Assembly (NCBI GenBank): GCA_023393895.1 | Contig: JAEXBT010000060.1 | Coordinates: 1-11,768 of the forward strand | From: Pseudomonadota bacterium | GTDB taxonomy: Bacteria; Pseudomonadota; Gammaproteobacteria; Xanthomonadales; Xanthomonadaceae | Length of the DNA: 11,768 nucleotides | Direction: 5' to 3' | Made by a program: the position numbers and the translations under genes | Notes under the pieces: model-generated | What the model saw: the letters and a program-made list of their open reading frames with translations, nothing else | Databases searched by the model: none | Told to the model about the DNA's origin: nothing | Shown here: piece by piece, positions 7,082 to 11,768 of the stretch | How the letters are laid out: each line of letters begins with the position of its first letter | How positions within the stretch are numbered: position 1 is the first letter of the stretch

Positions 7082-7825
7082 ATGCAACTTGAACTCGAAG
7101 GGAGGACCGCCCTGGTCACCGGTGCCGGCAGCGGCATCGGTCGCGAAATCGCCATCGCCTATGCGCGCGAGGGCGCGAATCTCGTGCTCACCGACATCCA
7201 GCAAGAGGGCATCGAACAGACGCGTGAGCTGCTCGATGGTGCGAAGGCGGAGCTGGTCATCGCCGACGCAGGCAAGCCCGAGGACCATCGCAAGGCTGTG
7301 GAAGCGGCGCTGTCCGCGTTCGGCCGGCTGGACGTGGCCTGCAACAACGCCGGCATTGGCGGCCGTCAGGCCAACGTCGAGGACCTCACGCCCGATGATT
7401 GGCGCAAGACCATCGAAATCAATCTCAACGGCGTGTTCTATGCGATGAACGTGCAGATCCCGGCCATGCTGAAGAACGGCGGCGGTGCGATCGTCAACAT
7501 GGCGTCGATCCTGGGCCAGGTGGCGATGCCGACCTCGTCCGCGTATGTTGCCTCCAAGCACGGTGTCATTGGCCTCACCCGCGCGGCGGCGCTCGAGAAT
7601 GCCACGCGCGGCATCCGCGTCAACGCGGTCGGCCCGGGCTTCATCGAGACCCCGATCCTCGGGCAGGACAAGGCGCAGCTCGACTATCTGTCGAACCTGC
7701 ACCCGATCAAGCGACTCGGCCGCCCGGAGGAAATCGCCAACCTGGTGGTGTTCCTGTCGAGCGCACGTGCCAGCCTGATCACCGGCGCGTACTACAACGC
7801 CGATGGCGGCTTCCTGGCCCAGTGA
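7082..7825 (+). CDS. Short-chain dehydrogenase/reductase (classical SDR)
   Basis: This 247-aa classical SDR is an NAD(P)-dependent alcohol/carbonyl oxidoreductase of the cytoplasm. The Rossmann motif TGAGSGIG spans residues 13-20, and N88-N-A-G91 stabilises the central sheet. The catalytic tetrad is complete: N114, S142, Y155 and K159 (YVASK). D38 at the end of the second strand (LVLTD) favours NAD over NADP. PGFIETP after the catalytic site and the final [14 protein letters not shown] match the glucose/3-oxoacyl reductase type of SDR. The substrate cannot be predicted. GGAG (7068-7071) lies 10 nt before ATG 7082. The flavin monooxygenase gene starts 10 nt after the stop, so the two are likely one transcript and may act on related compounds. 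Confidence 0.92.
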   Translation: MQLELEGRTALVTGAGSGIGREIAIAYAREGANLVLTDIQQEGIEQTRELLDGAKAELVIADAGKPEDHRKAVEAALSAFGRLDVACNNAGIGGRQANVEDLTPDDWRKTIEINLNGVFYAMNVQIPAMLKNGGGAIVNMASILGQVAMPTSSAYVASKHGVIGLTRAAALENATRGIRVNAVGPGFIETPILGQDKAQLDYLSNLHPIKRLGRPEEIANLVVFLSSARASLITGAYYNADGGFLAQ

Positions 7826-7835
7826 CGTGAACGCG

Positions 7836-8846
7836 ATGACGCTGCCGCTTTCCATCCTCGATCTTGCACCGATCACCGAAGGCGGTAGCGTGCGCGAGAC
7901 GCTGGCCAACACCGCCGATCTGGCGCGCCACGCCGAGGCCGCCGGCTACACCCGTTACTGGCTGGCGGAGCACCACAACATGCCGGGCATCGCCAGTGCG
8001 GCCACGGCTGTGTTGATCGGCCATGTCGGCGCGGCCACGTCGCGCATCCGCATCGGTGCCGGCGGGGTGATGCTGCCGAACCACGCACCGCTGCAGGTGG
8101 CCGAGCAGTTCGGCACGCTGGCGGCGCTGTTTCCGGGCCGCATCGATCTGGGACTCGGACGGGCGCCGGGTACCGATCAGGCTGCAGCCCGCGCGCTGCG
8201 ACGCTACTACGCCAGCAGTGACGAGTTTCCGCAGGACGTCGCCGAACTGCTATCGCTGTTCGAACCCGCGCAGCCACGACAGGCGGTGCAGGCCGTGCCA
8301 GGCGCGGGCGAGGAGGTCGAAGTCTGGATCCTCGGCTCCAGCCTGTTCGGCGCGCAGCTCGCCGCGGCGCTGGGGCTGTCGTATGCCTTCGCTTCGCACT
8401 TCGCGCCGCAGATGCTGGAACAGGCACTGGCAGTCTACCGCGAGCGCTTCCGGCCCTCGAAGTACCTGCAACGTCCACGGGTGATGCTGGCAATGAACGC
8501 GATCGCCGCAGAATCCGCCGCCGAGGCCGAGCGCCTGTTCACCACCCAGCAGCAATCGTTCGCGCGCATCCGCCGCGGCGAGGCGGGGCGCATGCCGCCG
8601 CCGTTCGAATCGGCACGGGCCCTGCGCGATGCCTTCAGCCCCGAGGAACTGCGCGGCGTGGAGATGGCGCTCGCCTGCTCGGCGATCGGCACGCCCGAGG
8701 ATGTCGCGCGCGGCATCCATGATTTCGCCGCACGACACCAGGCGGACGAGATCATCCTGAGCGGCATGGTGCATGACCATGCGGCGCGCGTGCGCTCGCA
8801 GTCGATAATTGCCGCAGCGTGCGGATTGACTCGCGCGGAGACCTGA
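7836..8846 (+). CDS. yhbW: Luciferase-like flavin-dependent monooxygenase, YhbW/MsnO8 type
   Basis: This 336-aa protein belongs to the bacterial-luciferase-like (LLM class) oxidoreductases, which use reduced flavin to oxygenate or oxidise a substrate. Its sequence closely follows E. coli YhbW (335 aa). Shared stretches are LSILDLAPI at the start, [58 protein letters not shown] [10 protein letters not shown] and [11 protein letters not shown]. The TIM-barrel fold and flavin site are inferred from the family. The physiological substrate of YhbW is unknown. ATG 7836 is chosen because homologues begin just before the SILDLAPI strand. The in-frame ATG at 7803 would lie inside the SDR gene. The ribosome site is weak (GTGA 7827-7830), consistent with coupling to the SDR gene 10 nt upstream. 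Confidence 0.9.
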   Translation: MTLPLSILDLAPITEGGSVRETLANTADLARHAEAAGYTRYWLAEHHNMPGIASAATAVLIGHVGAATSRIRIGAGGVMLPNHAPLQVAEQFGTLAALFPGRIDLGLGRAPGTDQAAARALRRYYASSDEFPQDVAELLSLFEPAQPRQAVQAVPGAGEEVEVWILGSSLFGAQLAAALGLSYAFASHFAPQMLEQALAVYRERFRPSKYLQRPRVMLAMNAIAAESAAEAERLFTTQQQSFARIRRGEAGRMPPPFESARALRDAFSPEELRGVEMALACSAIGTPEDVARGIHDFAARHQADEIILSGMVHDHAARVRSQSIIAAACGLTRAET

Positions 8847-8915
8847 GCGCCACAGCGGACTTGCAGGACTGACGCCGGCGCGGTCGAATGGCACATCCCT
8901 TGAAGGAAGCGTGCC

Positions 8916-9374
8916 ATGCCTGTGGATGACCTGCTGATCCATCGCGCAACGCTGCATGACGGGCAAGGCAGCCCGCCCCCGGTGGTCGATGTGCGCGTGC
9001 GCGATGGGCGCATCGAACGGATCAGCGAGGCACCGCTGCAACCGGAGGCGACGACCGAGGTGATTGATGCCACCGGCCTGTGGCTCACGCCGGGCTTCAT
9101 CGACATCCACACCCATTACGACGCCGAGCTGCTGGTGGCGCCCGCGCTGACCGAATCGCTGCGGCATGGCGTGACCACCTGCTTCGTCGGGAGCTGCTCG
9201 ATCAGCATGATCTTCGCCGAGCCGGAGGACGCAAGCGACATCTTCACCCGCGTCGAATCCATCCCGCGCGAGTACGTGCTGCCCGCGCTTCGTCGGATCA
9301 AGACCTGGCGCGATGCGGCGGGCTACATCGCGCACCTGCGTTCATTACCGCTTGGGCCGAACATCGCGGCCTAA
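8916..9374 (+). CDS. Amidohydrolase N-terminal fragment (metal-binding HTH segment)
   Basis: This open segment of 152 codons makes the small N-terminal beta-domain and the first barrel strand of the amidohydrolase. It holds the start DLLIHRATLHDGQG, the strand DVRVRDGRIERI and the metal motif GFIDIHTHYD with H65 and H67. It also holds FVGSCSIS, where C94 sits at the place of the zinc-binding Cys of Alcaligenes D-aminoacylase. It then runs to LPLGPNIAA and the TAA. Alone it lacks most of the barrel and the catalytic Asp, so it should be inactive unless completed by the downstream chain. Confidence 0.55.
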   Translation: MPVDDLLIHRATLHDGQGSPPPVVDVRVRDGRIERISEAPLQPEATTEVIDATGLWLTPGFIDIHTHYDAELLVAPALTESLRHGVTTCFVGSCSISMIFAEPEDASDIFTRVESIPREYVLPALRRIKTWRDAAGYIAHLRSLPLGPNIAA

Positions 9375-10667
9375 ATGGGCCATTCGGACCTGCGCGTGGC
9401 CGCGATGGGGCTGGAGCGGTCGGTCGATGGACGCGCGCGGCCCACCGAGTCGGAAATGCAGTCGATGGAGCGTCACCTGGAGGACGGCATCGACCACGGA
9501 CTGCTTGGCATGTCCGGCATGACCAACCCGTGGGACAAGCTCGACGGTGATCGCGAGCGCTCGAAATCGCTGCCCGCCACCTATGCCAGCTGGAAGGAAT
9601 ACCGTCGCCTGCACCGGCTGCTGCGACGCCGCGATGCGATCCTGCAATCGGCGCCGAACCTCAACAATCCGCTCAACGCGGTCTTCTACCTCGCCACTTC
9701 CGCGACCTTCGGCCTGCGGGATGCACTGCGCACCACGCTGATCACGCTGATGGACGTCAAGGCCAAGCCCGGGCAGGATCGTCTGGGGCTGTTCGCGACC
9801 GCGCTGTTCACCCGCCTGATGGGCGCGGACTTCCGTTGGCAGGCGCTGCCGCAGCCCTTCGCGGTGTATGCCGACGGCATCGACTTCATCATCTTCGAGG
9901 AGTTTCCCGCAGGCGAGGCGGCGCTCCACCTCAAGCAGGATTTCGACCGCAACCGGCTGTTCGCGGATCCGGCGTATCGCGCGCGATTCAAGCGCGACTA
10001 CCGGCGCAGGTGGGGCGGGCGCGTCTGGCAGCGCGATTTCGGCGATGCCCGCGTCACCGATTGCCCGGACACGTCGCTGGTCGGGAAGTCGATCGCCGCA
10101 ATCGCCGGCGAGCGTGGCCAGCACGAGGTGGACACCTTCCTCGACCTGCTGATCGAACACGGGCGCAAGTTGCGCTGGTCCACCGTGATCGGCAACCACG
10201 ATCCCGCGCGGCTGGCCAGCAACCTCAACGAGGGCTGCGGCATCATCGGCTTCTCGGACGCCGGCGCGCACATCCGCAACATGGCGTTCTACAACTTCCC
10301 GCTGCACCTGTTGCAGCTGGCACTGCGTGAGGGCGTGATGCCGGTCGAGAAGGCGGTCTGGCGACTGACCGGGGAAATCGCCGACTGGTACGACATCGAC
10401 GCCGGCCGACTCGCTGAAGGCACGCGCGCGGACATGGTGCTGATCGATCCGGAGGCCCTGCGGGAAGCGCGGCTCGATGCGTATGCCGAAGCGCCGTTCG
10501 AGGCGATGGGCGGCCTGCCGCGGATGGTGAACCGCAATCCCGGCGTGGTCAGGCGGGTGGTGGTCAACGGACGCACCGCCTTCCGTGAGGATGTCGCCGA
10601 TCCTGCGCTGGGCGTTGCGCAGGGGTTCGGGGATTTCCTCCCACGGCGTGCGCGCGTTCCGGCCTGA
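9375..10667 (+). CDS. Amidohydrolase C-terminal fragment (rest of barrel, catalytic Asp)
   Basis: This open segment of 430 codons begins at an ATG touching the TAA of the N-terminal fragment and carries the rest of the amidohydrolase barrel. It starts [15 protein letters not shown], has the family's SDAGAH motif (D448 of the joined protein, the likely catalytic Asp), and ends with the returning beta-domain ([17 protein letters not shown] and [11 protein letters not shown]). No Shine-Dalgarno sequence precedes the ATG, so translation would need reinitiation after the TAA. At the places where D-aminoacylase has two His metal ligands I see Q244-S245 and D280-V-K instead. That suggests a divergent subfamily, but this is by eye. 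Without the N-terminal HxH it should not be active alone. Confidence 0.55.
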   Translation: MGHSDLRVAAMGLERSVDGRARPTESEMQSMERHLEDGIDHGLLGMSGMTNPWDKLDGDRERSKSLPATYASWKEYRRLHRLLRRRDAILQSAPNLNNPLNAVFYLATSATFGLRDALRTTLITLMDVKAKPGQDRLGLFATALFTRLMGADFRWQALPQPFAVYADGIDFIIFEEFPAGEAALHLKQDFDRNRLFADPAYRARFKRDYRRRWGGRVWQRDFGDARVTDCPDTSLVGKSIAAIAGERGQHEVDTFLDLLIEHGRKLRWSTVIGNHDPARLASNLNEGCGIIGFSDAGAHIRNMAFYNFPLHLLQLALREGVMPVEKAVWRLTGEIADWYDIDAGRLAEGTRADMVLIDPEALREARLDAYAEAPFEAMGGLPRMVNRNPGVVRRVVVNGRTAFREDVADPALGVAQGFGDFLPRRARVPA

Positions 10668-10689
10668 CACGGCGGCGCTGGACCCGGCT

Positions 10690-10722
10690 CTGGCATGGTT
10701 CGCTTGAACTCGCCCATGCCAG
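10690..10722. repeat. Inverted repeat enclosing the -35 of the hslV promoter
   Basis: CTGGCATGG (10690-10698) and CCATGCCAG (10714-10722) are perfect 9-nt inverted repeats around a 15-nt centre. That centre holds a smaller repeat, GTTC-gctt-GAAC (10698-10709), which includes the sigma-32 -35. The structure starts 23 nt after the amidohydrolase stop. It could be a terminator or 3' stem for that transcript, or an operator on the heat-shock promoter. No T-run follows. Confidence 0.5.
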
Positions 10723-10730
10723 CCCCATGT
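10703..10730 (+). promoter_or_regulatory. Heat-shock (sigma-32 / RpoH) promoter of hslVU
   Basis: CTTGAAC (10703-10709), a 13-nt spacer, and CCCCATGT (10723-10730) match the E. coli RpoH consensus CTTGAAA-N13-17-CCCCATNT with one difference. This position suits hslVU, which belongs to the heat-shock regulon in enteric bacteria. Transcription should start near 10735-10738, leaving a leader of about 16-19 nt before the hslV ATG at 10754. Confidence 0.82.
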
Positions 10731-10744
10731 CTGGAGTTCACCCC

Positions 10745-10749
10745 GGAGG
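10745..10749 (+). promoter_or_regulatory. Ribosome binding site deciding the hslV start
   Basis: GGAGG stands 4 nt before ATG 10754. The earlier in-frame ATG at 10727 lies inside the -10 element of the heat-shock promoter and cannot be on its transcript. The start is therefore 10754. Confidence 0.75.
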
Positions 10750-10753
10750 CCGC

Positions 10754-11305
10754 ATGGATCCCAGCCAGAACCCGAATGTCTTCCACGCCACTACCATCGT
10801 TTCGGTCCGCCGCGGCGATCAGGTGGTGATCGCCGGCGATGGCCAGGTCACGCTGGGCCATACGGTGATGAAATCGAACGCCCGCAAGGTGCGCCGGCTG
10901 GGCGAGAACGGCCAGGTGCTGGCGGGATTCGCCGGCGCGGCGGCCGATGCCTTCACCCTGTTCGAACTGTTCGAGGCCAAGCTGCAGAAGCACGGCCAGC
11001 TCACCCGCGCCGCGGTGGAGATGGCGAAGGATTGGCGCACCGAGCGCCGCTTCGGCAAGCTCGAGGCGCTGCTGGCGGTCGCCGACCGCGAGACCTCCCT
11101 GATCATCAGCGGCACCGGCGACGTGATCGAGCCGGAGGACGGCCTCATCGCGATCGGCTCCGGCGGCATGTATGCACTGTCCGCCGCGCGCGGCCTGCTC
11201 AAGCACACGGAACTGTCGGCGCGAGACATAGCGGTCGAAGCGCTCAACATCGCCGGCGACGTCTGCATCTACACCAACCGGAACATCGTGGTGGAAACAC
11301 TCTGA
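10754..11305 (+). CDS. hslV: ATP-dependent protease HslVU, peptidase subunit HslV (ClpQ)
   Basis: This 183-aa precursor is the threonine peptidase of the HslVU protease, a proteasome-like double hexamer in the cytoplasm that degrades misfolded and regulatory proteins fed by HslU. Removal of the 12-residue leader [12 protein letters not shown] would expose the nucleophile Thr13 (mature Thr1) in TTIVSVRR. Catalytic lysines lie at mature Lys28 and Lys33 (MKSNARK). [49 protein letters not shown] and [13 protein letters not shown] are all family signatures. E. coli HslV has only Met before Thr; the longer leader resembles Xanthomonas proteins. The gene has its own sigma-32-type promoter and a GGAGG ribosome site. 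hslU follows after 99 nt, with a hairpin between. Confidence 0.97.
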   Translation: MDPSQNPNVFHATTIVSVRRGDQVVIAGDGQVTLGHTVMKSNARKVRRLGENGQVLAGFAGAAADAFTLFELFEAKLQKHGQLTRAAVEMAKDWRTERRFGKLEALLAVADRETSLIISGTGDVIEPEDGLIAIGSGGMYALSAARGLLKHTELSARDIAVEALNIAGDVCIYTNRNIVVETL

Positions 11306-11317
11306 TGTATCGCCGAA

Positions 11318-11353
11318 GGCGTGCCTGCTGAGGCGGGCCAGCCTCGACACGCC
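11318..11353 (+). other. Imperfect hairpin in the hslV-hslU gap
   Basis: GGCGTG (11318-11323) pairs with CACGCC (11348-11353), and inside it GAGGC (11330-11334) pairs with GCCTC (11341-11345) around the loop GGGCCA. The two stems are separated by an unequal internal loop of 6 and 2 nt. No T-run follows and hslU needs the readthrough, so mRNA stabilisation, processing or attenuation between the two subunits is more likely than full termination. Confidence 0.4.
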
Positions 11354-11404
11354 ATGACTACGTCCAGGCAGACAAGCGCCGGCACACAGCCAGGAATAAC
11401 GTGA

Positions 11405-11768
<364 letters not shown>

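Larger units (their letters stand above)
8916..10667 (+). pseudogene. N-acyl-D-amino-acid deacylase-like amidohydrolase, interrupted by an in-frame TAA
   Basis: Read through, this is a 583-codon amidohydrolase of the D-aminoacylase / N-acyl-D-glutamate deacylase group, broken once at TAA 9372-9374. Both halves are in the same frame, so this is a nonsense change rather than a frameshift. The protein context on each side (PLGPNIAA, then [16 protein letters not shown]) joins smoothly, as in homologues where this is one continuous strand. A single base could account for it (TAC or another sense codon to TAA). The rest of the gene shows no further decay, and the C-terminal frame stays open for 430 codons. 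It is therefore either a recent pseudogene, a sequencing or assembly error, or a gene expressed as two chains by reinitiation at the adjoining ATG. AAGGA (8903-8907) is a good ribosome site for ATG 8916. Confidence 0.75.

Noticed and set aside
6686..7912. Minus-strand open frame of 408 codons opposite the SDR and host-attachment-family genes
   Set aside because: It spans two well-supported plus-strand genes and their gap, and has no recognisable domain.
9339..9380. Frameshift as the cause of the amidohydrolase split
   Set aside because: Both halves are in the same frame (8916 and 9375 differ by a multiple of three) and the junction protein is continuous, so only the stop codon is at fault.
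9345..10670. Minus-strand open frame of 441 codons opposite the amidohydrolase
   Set aside because: It is an antisense shadow; the plus-strand frame shows amidohydrolase signatures throughout.
10727..10753. Earlier in-frame ATG for hslV
   Set aside because: It lies within the -10 box of the heat-shock promoter and lacks a good ribosome site; homologues begin MDPSQNPN.

Overview
This is a very GC-rich window with tightly packed genes. It most likely comes from a gammaproteobacterium of the Xanthomonadaceae (Lysobacter/Luteimonas type). The inference rests on a gammaproteobacterial-type single-polypeptide pyruvate dehydrogenase E1, a MaeB-type malic enzyme, and an HslV precursor whose N-terminal extension ([12 protein letters not shown] before the catalytic Thr) matches the Xanthomonas form as I recall it. 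I could not run a search, so genus is not claimed.

Layout. (1) 1-1691, plus strand: the 3' end of maeB (phosphotransacetylase-like domain), then a family-2 glycosyltransferase 7 nt later. (2) 1692-4539: a short AT-rich regulatory region, then aceE, standing alone without aceF or lpd downstream. (3) 4549-6449, minus strand: a serine hydrolase of the beta-lactamase fold and a small lipoprotein, coupled by a GTGA overlap and convergent with aceE. A strong hairpin sits at the convergent junction. (4) 6588-10667, plus strand: a host-attachment-family protein, a GC hairpin, an SDR dehydrogenase, a YhbW-like flavin monooxygenase, and an N-acyl-D-amino-acid deacylase-like amidohydrolase interrupted by one in-frame TAA. 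(5) 10690-11768: a heat-shock (sigma-32-like) promoter driving hslV and hslU. hslU runs off the right edge.

Function. The left part is central carbon metabolism (malate to pyruvate, pyruvate to acetyl-CoA). The right end is the HslVU ATP-dependent protease. The middle is accessory: two exported proteins and a set of oxidoreductase and hydrolase genes with no obvious shared pathway.

I do not see a novel multi-gene system. The observations most worth following are the nonsense-split amidohydrolase with an adjoining TAA-ATG, the well-preserved sigma-32 promoter inside an inverted repeat, the cUUCGg-capped hairpin between aceE and the lipoprotein gene, and a 20-bp-phased direct repeat upstream of aceE. 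There is no gene-free stretch over 300 bases, and I see no tRNA, rRNA, CRISPR array or insertion sequence.
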